Part shown: piece by piece, positions 50,401 to 60,079 of the stretch
Position numbering within the stretch: the stretch's first letter is position 1
Layout: every line of letters begins with the position of its first letter
NCBI RefSeq assembly: GCF_030704535.1
Contig: NC_081813.1
Span: 6,820,501-6,884,500 of the forward strand
Direction of reading: 5' to 3'
DNA length: 64,000 bases
From: Vitis vinifera
Lineage: Eukaryota; Streptophyta; Magnoliopsida; Vitales; Vitaceae
The notes under the pieces: generated by a model
The model's database searches: none
What the model saw: only the letters and a program-made list of their open reading frames with translations
What the model was told of the DNA's origin: nothing
Position numbers and translations under genes: made by a program

Positions 50401-51649
50401 TCATGCCTGAAAGGGGGAAAAGAACCCAATAAAAAAAAAAGCCATTATTCTCCTTATAAATTAATATCACACGTTAATCGTCAAAGTGCAATGGAAAATT
50501 AATAATGAAAAAAAAAAAAAAAGCAACAACAATTTGATCAATCTTCTCACTTGTCTAGTGCTTCAAGGTATTTCTGCTTTCTAATTTCAAAGAAAATCTT
50601 CATGGAGTATCTGTTGTCGTCCACCTTTGTGAAGCCAGATAGATAATTCTCAACCTCATCCCATTCACCATTAGTGACACAATCCTCAAAATACCTCATA
50701 TTGAAGAAGAACCCCGACTCTTTCTCCAACCTTCATTTGGCAAAGATAGAAAAGCCCAAAGAATTATTGAAATGCAACTAGAAAAAATATATATACTTAA
50801 GATTTAAGCTCTATGTGGTTGCTGAAAATATTCAGATAAATGGAGCCAACAAACATCTCAACACCAACCGCCCCAAACCCAATCCAAAAATAAGAAATGA
50901 CAAAATAAACCATCCATTCATCTGAGACCAATACAACTATTTCCCCTAGTTAAGGTTTTCTCAATAATCAAAGTTGACAAACAACCATCCAAATCCAAAT
51001 ACAGCAGAAATTCAAATATTTAACTCTATTTGGTCTGAGAATGCCTTATTTTTCGTCAAGACCAAGCACGATAAAACTTTTTCACTTGCCCAAAGCTAAT
51101 ATGAACATTCAAAATCTGTCCTTTCGTTTTCATCCTCTTTTCTTAGTTTTCTCAAATTAAAAAGAAAAAAAACAAACAAACAAACAAACAAACGGAGAAT
51201 TAAAAAATAAAATGCAAATCAACTCTTCTAGCTCCGTCTGGTTGCTGAGGAAATACAGGAAAAATATAAGAATCTCATTTTTTTCTCACTTGAATCTAAT
51301 ATTTAAAAAAAAAAAAAACAAAAAATATAAAATGCACCTGATCAACCCAAACACAAGCACTCAACCGACTGGAGACAACCTTCTCCGTTCTCCAACTTAA
51401 AACATAATACTCAAGATTTCAAGATTTTCCACCGTTTTTTTCGCAACCAAACACCAATTAACTAACAAAAAATTCATAAAATGAAAAATCGCAATTAAAT
51501 TCAAAAAGAAGAAGAAGAAGAAGAAAAAGGAGAAAAAGAAGAAAAACGAATGAAGAACGAATTCCTTACCTGTGAACAGTGTCCTTGAATTTCTCTTCAT
51601 CCAAGAACTGAAGTATCAGAAAAACAAGTTCTCTGCTCAGCGAAGACAT
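35465..51649 (-). CDS. TPR4: TOPLESS-related corepressor, TPR4-like
   Basis: Groucho/Tup1-type corepressor of 1138 aa (TPR4 is about 1135). There are 25 coding exons on the minus strand: 51649-51570, 50730-50551, 50406-50293, 48102-47944, 47840-47663, 47562-47427, 46106-45988, 45668-45500, 45358-45249, 45151-45082, 44861-44788, 44647-44552, 44473-44378, 43544-43417, 43300-43066, 42971-42807, 42734-42642, 42269-42126, 38067-37957, 37866-37687, 37556-37428, 37339-37244, 36397-36209, 35920-35754, 35663-35465. Phases close throughout. LisH starts MSSLSRELVFLILQFLDEEK. CTLH follows (NYLSGFTKVDDNRYSM), then LNWQHQLCKNPRPNPDIKTL, a Pro-rich linker and two WD40 propellers. The N-terminal domain binds EAR (LxLxL) motifs of Aux/IAA, JAZ/NINJA and other repressors. 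HRLEKESGFFFNMRYFED and the end GAGPSVTSAPASSDQQPR favour TPR4 over TPL/TPR1. Intron 18 (4.06 kb) carries a LINE. Confidence 0.97.
39183..39195. repeat. LINE target-site duplication, left copy
   Basis: TGGCCCCATTGAA, identical to 41157-41169. It directly abuts the poly-T run that is the LINE poly-A tail on the opposite strand. Confidence 0.9.
39196..41156 (-). mobile_element. 5'-truncated LINE (L1-like) in TPR4 intron 18
   Basis: A non-LTR retrotransposon of about 1.96 kb, in the same orientation as the host gene. Its poly-A tail appears as a poly-T run from 39196 on the plus strand. Its 5' end is truncated inside the reverse transcriptase domain at 41156. Perfect 13-bp target-site duplications flank it. 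No endonuclease domain remains. Such truncation is the usual result of incomplete target-primed reverse transcription. Confidence 0.93.
39330..41156 (-). pseudogene. LINE ORF2 fragment: reverse transcriptase and zf-RVT
   Basis: The frame runs from 41156 to a terminal stop at 39330, broken by two nonsense codons at 39723-39725 (TGA) and 39486-39488 (TAG). Recognisable reverse transcriptase motifs are GLRQGDPLSPYLFVMGME and the catalytic FADDTIVFCE. SQYLGVPLG and LWKRQFISKGGRITLIKS follow. Beyond the first stop, CCFLCGCAEESVNHVLIHC is the zf-RVT zinc-binding motif seen at the end of plant L1 ORF2. Both stops replace tryptophan codons expected from the family (WTVWKERN-type context for the second). 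No frameshift was seen. The ATG at 41163-41165 belongs to the target duplication, not the element. Confidence 0.9.
41157..41169. repeat. LINE target-site duplication, right copy
   Basis: TGGCCCCATTGAA, matching 39183-39195 exactly. It marks the 5' truncation point of the LINE. Confidence 0.9.
42373..42588. repeat. 72-bp tandem repeat, 3 copies, TPR4 intron 17
   Basis: GTACAATTGTATAAA starts at 42373, 42445 and 42517, giving an exact 72-bp period. Copies 1 and 2 are almost identical. Copy 3 has diverged slightly and fades near the exon 17 side. Each unit contains GGCTCC(A/G)CCAACTAAAATG and ATATAAAATGATTAAATAAA. Confidence 0.92.
43621..44060. repeat. Triplicated 137-164 bp unit, TPR4 intron 13
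   Basis: TATTTTACACTTCTCA starts copies at 43621 and 43758, and a weaker one at about 43922. Copies 1 and 2 share CACAGAAAAATTCACAAGTC and TTATTCCAACAATTATTTGC. Copy 3 retains ATTCCAACAAACATTTTGC and GAAAAATCAAA. The first two copies are younger than the third. Confidence 0.85.
48820..49140 (-). repeat. Retroelement-like remnant in TPR4 intron 3
   Basis: TTAATACCATGTTAAACAACC near 49050 (shown partly as TTAATACCATGTTAAACAA) resembles the antisense of a copia/TRIM primer-binding site. Two TTTTCCTAAA(A/C)(A/G)TTTAAG blocks (48845 and 49075) form a direct repeat on either side. An old LTR-type remnant is likely. Confidence 0.35.
51170..51192. repeat. (AAAC)n microsatellite, TPR4 intron 1
   Basis: About six AAAC units inside the first intron of the TPR4-like coding region. 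Confidence 0.85.
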
Positions 51650-51974
51650 CTTCGCCCGATCCAAACCGTCCAGAAAATCAAACCCTCACAGATCGATCAA
51701 AATTCCACTACAAAAACACTTGAAATTAGGGTTTCAATCCTAGAAAAGAAAAAATAAAAATCTCAGCCCACAGTCTCTCAAGCATCCAACAACATACATA
51801 TCCTCATACTGAATTGTATAGGAAAATTGATATGAAATTCAAGAAAAAAACATGACCAAGAAAGCGGATTTCTGTATAAACCTTTTTCTAGAGAGAGAAA
51901 ACAGAGAAAGAGAGAGAGAAAGAGCGGTGAAGATTTGGAGAAGACGTGAACAACGACGAAAACAGACGGGTCGT

Positions 51975-51984
51975 CTTTTATAAA
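51975..51984 (-). promoter_or_regulatory. TATA box of TPR4-like gene
   Basis: On the minus strand this reads TTTATAAAAG, about 330 bp upstream of the start codon. The interval would be a 5' UTR of about 300 nt, rich in CT repeats (51880-51930). It contains possible splice signals (AG/GTTTATAC near 51881 and TTTTCTAG near 51745), so a 5' UTR intron is possible. Confidence 0.5.
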
Positions 51985-52084
51985 TCCAAATGTTTTCTCT
52001 TTCCTTTTTCTCTCCTTAGAATTAGAATGGTGTGAGGACACCGCAGCACTGAGACACAGACACAAGCAAATTTCAATCATCTCC

Positions 52085-55000
52085 CCACCCGCCTCTTAGC
52101 GCGTGCCTTCACGAAAAAGAACGTGTCAGATTTTTACACTCTTTTTCAGTACGTGGTGGTCACAGGAGAGTGACGCGTGGACAAAGGCGCAGTGGGATCT
52201 GTCTGTCCGGAAAGTGATGGGTCTCGAATTGAAAAGGAAACTGAGAAGTAGATGGAAATCTGATACGTAGAGTGTCTCTCGTGGAGTGATAAGTCACTGA
52301 AATATAAGGACGATGATAAGCCATTGTGCCTATCTCCGGCAGTGAGTAGCATGCTTTGAGAAGAAGCAACCGCGAAAGAGAGGCTGCCTTTTTTAAGGCT
52401 TTATTTAGAAAAATAAAAAATTTAAAAAAAAAAAAATTAAAAGGTGATGTGACCAGTGACTTATGGAGGAAGCAAAATTTTCTGCTCTGTGCCTAGGTTG
52501 CATCATTCTACGGTACACCCTACTTGAATTATATCATAATTCATAATTGAGCCATGATATAAGGTAAATCAATGCCCATGGATTCTTTTGCTTTCATGAT
52601 TCTTCTCATTGGAAATGTATTTAATTTAATAATATAGAAAATTTATTGATATTTAAATGTGAGATCAAACTTTCTTACTATCAATAGATGATTTGATAAG
52701 AAAAATTTACCATAACAATTCAGTGTATTTAAACCAAAATCAGGTTTTTTTTTTTTTCGTTTTTTAGTTATTTATGCTCAATTTCACCATATTTTTTTAA
52801 ACTTGTTTTTGAAAACCATTTTTAAATCAAAAATAAAAAATAATTTTTAAAAACAAGTTTTAGAGAATATGATAAAACAGGCTCATATTTTTGGTTTTTT
52901 TATAAAAAAAATAGTGAAAATAATTTCTACTTATTTTTTAAAAATTATTTTTTTTTTCTATAAATTGTTTTCATATAAAAATGGTAAAACAATGTTATAA
53001 ATTTTTAAAAATAGTTTTCTATAATCTCAAATTTTTAATCTAGGATCCGACTTGTATCATTGATACTAATAGGAACTGAACCGTTATGGCAAGGAAAAGT
53101 TTGATTCAGAGGGAGAGGAAGAGACAAAAATTGGAACAGAAATATCATTTAATTCGTCGATCCTCAAAAAAAGAAATAAGCAAAGTTCCGTCGTTGAGTG
53201 ACAAATGGGAAATTCATCTTTCATTATTGGGATCCCACTATAATATCGAAAGATAATTTTTATAGATGGTGTTATATGAACATCTTTGATTCCATAGTTT
53301 TGAAACTAAGACTTATTTGTTTGTTCTATTATACCTTCACCCACGGGCCTAGATTTGACTACACTCATTCACTAGTTGAGATGAAGAGTTTGATAGTTAT
53401 TACTTTGGCACCTTAGCATTTTTACACATCATATATAAGGTTAAAGAAAAAAGAATCATGTATAAAAGAATATCAATAGGTGAAACATTTTTAATTTGAG
53501 ATTGGTTTGTCTTTATATAGATATCGTTCAATTTAAATATCTTTATCAAACACTTACGGCTCCTTCAGAGCCATTAAAATGAGTTGTCTATTATAAGCAT
53601 TAAAAAATTTTATTCCTTCTACACTATCTAGGTATAAGTTTTGACTCTCCTATCATATGCATAAACTATTAGATAATATTGTGCTAATAATCTTAAATAC
53701 CAATACCTTCCCATGAGTAGCCTTCTTTAAACACTTTTAATAAAAACAAGTCTTAATGAATATGTTAAACCACCTATTTGACCAAAAAATTTTAGTGCTA
53801 TTTGATTAAAATGATCATTGAAAACTCAAATTTTAAAATCTAACACTTCAATTTTTTTTTCTCCTCTATTTGACAAAAATTTTATTAATTTTCTTATAAA
53901 AATAATATTTTCTTTTAAAAAGTATATTAGACCACTAGTTTGACCTAAAATTTTAAGGATTATTTTATTAAAAGGGTCATTGAAGACCCAAATTTGAAAA
54001 TATAGCTCTTCATGTTTATTTTTATTTTGTCTATTTTTGACAAAAATATTCTTACTTTTTTATGATGAAAATAACATTAAACAAAAAAACTTATATGTAA
54101 ATAATCGAAGTGAATGGATGATATTTATTTCAAAAATGAGTTATTTTTCAAGCGAAAATATGAGAGAGGTTGAATTTAAAATTTTGGAGATTATTTCATA
54201 TTTTTTAACCAATTAATTCAAATTTTAATCTATTAATTAGAAAGCTAACCATAAACAACACATTGAGACAATTAGTTCTGCATCCGATAGCACGACCGGT
54301 CATTGTAGGTCATGCTTAACCCCTCTCATGCATTCATATATGGGGCAACCATGGGGCCTGGTGACTGTTTTTGAGGTCCACTTGCCATGTATGAGTGGGA
54401 GCTAGGTGGAGATAGGTAACGATCAAGGTAAATTTCCATCCATTAGGAAGGTAACATATGGTGATAACTTTTTAATTGACTCAATAATATGATAAATAAT
54501 TATTAAAAATATTTATGATATACTCCATTCAAATATGCAGTTAAATTCAAAGGAGATTAGAAAAAGCCATGGCTATAATTTTATTCATAATTTATATGCT
54601 TTACCTCCATGGTTGTACATGTAAATTGATGCAATGATTGCTTCTAGTGGCAGCCAAAGTATATATGAGTGCATTTGTACATAATTAAAATATATGGTGC
54701 AATGAGATGAAACAATTAAAAAAACACAAGATAAAACTACTCAAGTAACGGTGAATATCATTTTGAAGGGTACTTTTATGGGTATCATTCATCTTCAAGC
54801 TACTTTTGAATTAATCATTGTATGAGGTACATATACATTAAAAAAGAAAAAATGTGCAAAATTAGAGACAAATGTGCAAATGTGCCAAAGTGCATTTGAA
54901 CATCCCCCAAAGTTCAAATGTCTCTCTTGAGACATTTGAAATTGGTCCTATGTTCTGCTTATTTCGATCTGATTTCTGATTTTTGTATTTTTAATAGTGT

Positions 55001-55103
55001 TTTTTGTAAAATTAAATTTAGGATTACTCTCTAAAAGTATTTTTAGGTTCTTATATTAATAAATAATTTTATTGAGTTTTATAAGAGAAAAAAAAAATAC
55101 ATA
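52085..55103. other. Intergenic DNA upstream of TPR4
   Basis: No gene recognised. The stretch 52745-53035 has short inverted AT-rich motifs like the MITEs elsewhere (AAACTTGTTTTTGAAAA and AAAAACAAGTTT, 52799-52862). A 12-bp perfect inverted repeat lies at 54913-54940. The rest is AT-rich and featureless to me. Confidence 0.45.
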
Positions 55104-55463
55104 GGACCTGTTCGATAACTGTTTTTCATTTTCTGATGTTTTGTAAAATAAAAGTTTATTTGAAAATCTAAAATATTTTTAACCTATTTTTAATATTTTA
55201 AATATATTTTTATGTATAATATTTTATTTTTAATCATTTTAAATATTTATATGATTATTTTTTAAAACAATCATTAGAAAACAAGTAACGCAAAACAATT
55301 AAAAAATGTTATATGAAAATACTATGTTTTCTATTCTTAAAATTAAAAAACAAAAAATAATTTTTTTTTTTTTGGTTACCAAATGTGTTTTTTTAATTTA
55401 TTATTATTATTATTAATTTGGAAAACAGATAACCATTTTTGAAAACAGCTATCAAAGAGGCTC
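55104..55463. mobile_element. MITE, GTTTGATAAC-TTTTC family, copy D
   Basis: The best-preserved copy. The left end GGACCTGTTCGATAACTG and right end CAGCTATCAAAGAGGCTC form an imperfect inverted repeat. The interior contains TAAAATATTTTTAACCTATT and TTTTATTTTTAATCATTTT. About 360 bp with no coding capacity. Confidence 0.65.
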
Positions 55464-56498
55464 ATAATTGTTCTTCTAATCTAGTATTCTATTTCTCCGC
55501 CTTTAAAAAAGATCCTAAAAGAATTCATTAGCAAAAAGTGAGGGTATTCAAACATTAGTGTCTACATAAAGTTGAAGTATCTATAAAAAAAAAAATACCA
55601 AGTGCTACATTAAGAACGTAAAAGTTTGTATAAAAGTTATGATTCGCATAAGACTTTATAGAGTAGATGTATTCGAAAAAGGTAATAGCTAGATTTTTGA
55701 CAATCGTAACTTTTTTATATTCATACTGTTTATAAGAACTTTTTAAGTGGTTTTTCTATGTTATATCTAATATTTATTTATATCATGGATTACTCAACCT
55801 TTTCCTATTTCCATCTATCACAAAATCATAAATGTAATGATGAAAAAAATATTAATTACTACAATGAATATATCATACCATAATTAACCATTACTATAGT
55901 TTTAAGGTAATTTCTTTAATATAACATCTTTGGAAAATAATGTTAGAGGAGTGATCTAAAGAAAAAGGTAAACAATTATTATAATTACTAAAATATGTGA
56001 TCTTATATTAATTATCATGCAATATATTGTAATTGAGAAATATCATGTTTGTATGATGATTAACAACAAAAATTTCTATATTTATTGTACATAATATTTG
56101 GAAGGGGAGATTATGTTGATTTTAAATTATATTCCCTTTTATGACATAAATGCCCATATTTGTGTTCCATCTCCAAATTTATTAAATAATAAAATAAAAT
56201 AAAGTTCAATTTTTCAAAGTGAAAAAAAAAAAATAGTATAAAATGCATAAAATCTGATAAATGATTGAAACAAATTGATGAAATTTGATTTATTAAATTT
56301 TTTAGGGTTTTTTTTTTCATTCTCTTGCTTTAGACTTCTCCCCTTTCTTTCATCGATTGGGAGAGTGAAAATACTACGTAAATAAAAGAGTAAAAAAGAT
56401 GAGTTTAAACTTCATTGTTTTTCCTTTTATATTTAAAAAATAAAAAATTTAAAAATTCATACATTTACAAATAGTTTTCACTATATTTTATATTCAAC

Positions 56499-57017
56499 TA
56501 GGGATGACAATATGTGGGTTTTTTCGGGTACCTACTTCGCTCCGCCCCTAAATAGATGAATTTGAAATGTAAATAAATGAACTAAGGGTGGATTTAGAAT
56601 ATTTTTAAAAACTTAGGGTAGGTTCGAGGTAGGTTCGGATATTGTTTTGTCGCACCGCTCATGCCTTTGTTATGCAAAAAAAATTGATTTAATTTAATTT
56701 TTATTTTTCCATATTTAATATATATAACAACAAAATAATTTTTAATAAAATAAGTTATAAAAATTATAATATTTTAATTATTTATAAAATATATTTATTT
56801 TGATGTAATTAAAAAAATTTAAAAACTTAAAATTTATATATATATATATATATATATAAGGTAAATGAGATAAGGTGAGACAAGTATGAGAAATTTACAT
56901 ACCTATCCTACTTCGTTTAATCTTTTTACTAGGACTAGGATGAGAATTATTTTGAATAAATGATGTAAGGTTGATATGAGAGCAACTTATCCCCAATCCA
57001 CCCGATTGTCATTCTTA
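56499..57017. mobile_element. hAT-type non-autonomous element, 519 bp
   Basis: Termini TAGGGATGACAAT (left) and ATTGTCATTCTTA (right) form a 13-bp inverted repeat with two mismatches. The flanks TATTCAAC (56491-56498) and TGTTCAAC (57018-57025) match at 7 of 8 positions. An 8-bp duplication with TAGGG-type ends is characteristic of the hAT superfamily. The interior is non-coding and includes a (TA)n tract at 56838-56859. Confidence 0.7.
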
Positions 57018-57370
57018 TGTTCAACTATGAACTAAATAAATAAAAAATTTAATATTTAATCTTACTTCTATCTCGTACTTAATACTTTTATGGTCCAATC
57101 AAAATCAGGGCTCATTTAATTTTATGAAAATTCAGAGATAAAATATATATAAAATAAAATAAAAGGAGAAAATGAAAGGAAATAAAAATGGAATGAAATT
57201 AAGAAATAAGTTTCAAAATCAATATTTTTTTTTGTTTATTTATCTTTTTTCATTTAAAAATATAAATATAAAAAATATAAAATTTTAGCCAATCCATTTT
57301 CATTATGTATAATTTTTCATAAATTACTAATTTTATTGATTGTACATTATTTAAAAAAAAAAAAATATTA

Positions 57371-57759
57371 GGACATGTTTAACAACTATTTTCGAGAACA
57401 ATTTTATATTCTTAAGAATTAAAAAAATACTTTTAACAATCGAAAATTATTTTTTATTTTCTGTTCTTAAGAATGAAACATATGATGTTTTCAGATAACA
57501 TTTTTTAATTGTTTTATGTTGTTTCCAATTATTTTCGGAGAGTTGTTTTAAAAAATAATTATAAAAACATATAGAATAATTAAAAATAAAGCACTTGATG
57601 TAAAAATTATTTTTAAAATATATTTTAAAATAATTTAAAAATATTTTAGGTTTGAAATAGACTTTTATTTTATAAATATTTAAAAATAATTTTTAAAAAC
57701 TATTATTAAAAAACCTGTTTTTTTAAAAAAATTATTTTTAAAAACTGTTACCAAACCTC
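57371..57759. mobile_element. MITE, GTTTGATAAC-TTTTC family, copy E
   Basis: Left end GGACATGTTTAACAACTATTT, right end AAAACTGTTACCAAACCTC. In the opposite orientation to copy D, since AAAATATTTTAGGTTTG here is the complement of the D interior. About 389 bp. Confidence 0.6.
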
Positions 57760-60079
57760 AAAAGCTATCACCAAACTCAAAGGAATGCAACATGGGTGTC
57801 TCTTCCTTTTTCATATTGTATTCATGTATGTTGTTTTAATTTATTTTTAATTTTTTAATTTTTTATTTTAATTACATGTCGTTATTGGCTTAGTTGTAAT
57901 TCTTTAGCTTTGTTTAAGTTTGCTTACCCTTGAAGTAGTTGAAAACAATTCAATCTTCCCCACTGCCCATCAAATCATGACTGAAAGACAATGACTTTGG
58001 TCCAGTCAAGAAGTTAGCATGTCCCATAAGTCTGTTAAAGATATCACTCATATATATATTTATTTATTTGAAAGGTGCCCCTACGAAGAATATTTAATTT
58101 CAAGAGTTATATCATCTAACGTAAGGTTCAGTCCGGTAATTTATCAAAGCAGTTGTCATGACAAAGAAAGATAAGAATAACAACGACATGTTGTGGTTCA
58201 CTCAATAATTAAATATATTATTGAGTAATTGTTTTTAAATCACTTTAAGTGATTTTTAAATTTTTAACAATGATAATAATTTTAAGAAATCTTTCTAGTG
58301 TTTTTAATATTTGAAAATAAAAATTTTCAAGTGAAAAAAAAGTTAAAATCGCTTATTCATATTATTGTTAAATAGACTATTAAAGTGTATTTGATAATGT
58401 TTTTATTTAAAGTGTTTTTAGTAGAAATATTTTCATTGTAGGTTGTTTTTAGAAAAATCATAAGTAATTTTTTAATATTATAATTGATTTTTCAAAAGTT
58501 TTAAACTGTTTTATAAATTTTATCAAATATCTTTTTTTTTTTCAAAAAATTTTTTTTAAGCTAAAAACACTTCCTATGATTAATATCAGATAGATTTTTA
58601 GAGTATATTTGACAATGATTCTATAAAACGTTTTTGACATCTTTAATAATTGAAAAATAAAATATTACAAGTGTTAAAAAAACTAAAAACACTTCGTAAA
58701 ATCTGTCAAATGCACTTTTAATTGTGGGCTTACCTATCAATCATTGTAAATGATTTTCTAAAATTTAAAAAATAGTTTTTAAAAGTTTATTAATTTTCAT
58801 TTTTATTTTTAAATAGAAGAACACTTATTAGTCCGTTTAATAATATTTTAGAAAGTGTTTTTAATTTAAAAAATGTTTTTTTAAAAAAAAATATATTTAA
58901 TAAAATTTATGAAACATTTTTTAAAAAGCAAACATATTAATGATGAGAAACGCATTTTTATTATACTGTTAATACTTGTATTTATTCTGCTAATCTGTTC
59001 AAGCTTGACTGAGGAAAAGATACGAGGTAAAACAAAAAAAATATACCAATTTAGGCAAGACATATCATAAGTAATGGTTCTCTCATCCCATTATCTTAAA
59101 AATGTTTTTATAAAAATTACTTCTATTAAAAATAAATAAAAACACTGATGCACTCAACTCGTTTTGAAATCACTTTCAAACCGCTCATTATGTTAGTTTC
59201 TTTATTTTCCAAAATCCTGAAAAGAACATCTAGTTCATCATAGGAAAGGGATGGTAGCATCTGCATCAAAAGTCAAAAAGTGAAGTAGGAGCACCTCAAA
59301 TAAATTAAAACATATATATAAATGCACAATGAGAAAAGCTTCAACCCTGCGCGTCACGTTTGAAAACGACTTAAAGACGATTCAATTCAAGATTAGCAAT
59401 ATGCCCATGTTTGTATGAAAGCATAAAGTTTTCAGACTTCCTTTTTCATGGAAAAGTTACCTCTATAATATTGTATCTTTTTAGCATTGTAAAAGTGAAA
59501 TACAATTATTGAATTTTACTTCTCCAAGCACTGGATTGAATTTAATGAGCTTTCCTGGAATTGATTGTTCCAAGGTATTAAGATTTAGACATGGGCCATC
59601 CTTTTACTTCATAAAATAGCTCTCTTTTATTTAAAATATATATATATATATATATTATGGACGAGGTTTTTTTAGTATTTTTTGTGGATGTGTCTATAAA
59701 AGAGACATTGATTGGATTCTTTTTAAATTTATTTAATTATTTTTTCGAAGTTAAATTGACTTGTTAACTGCCCCTAAATCATGCGCAATAATCACCTATT
59801 TCACAGCTCACTAACTCTACTTGGGGTGGGGGTACAATAGCCTCATTTAGGGGTTGGGGTGCTAGTGTTAGTAAAACAAGTCATTTTTGCTTGATACTCG
59901 ATTGGTCAAAAGAAATTCCAAAAACCTTAATTTAATAGTTAAGATAAAACTCTTTACTAGTTGGAGGTTAGCGTGCCCTATAGCAAAACAAATAGACTAT
60001 CATTGTCATAATAGGGTTTTTAGTGCACTCTAAGATTACCTTTATCATGTGTGACACATTACCACTAGTGCTAAAGACC
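57760..60079. other. Intergenic DNA with small MITE relics
   Basis: No gene recognised. Between 58380 and 58910 several short stretches start AAGTGTATTTGATAATG or similar, suggesting clustered decayed MITEs. The clearest is listed separately (58600-58716). A TA tract lies at about 59638-59655. Confidence 0.45.
58600..58716. mobile_element. Short MITE (117 bp), AGTATATTTGACA termini
   Basis: Left end AGAGTATATTTGACAATG, right end CTGTCAAATGCACTTT. These form an inverted repeat of the same type as the MITE nested in the copia gag at 23095-23311. Confidence 0.5.
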
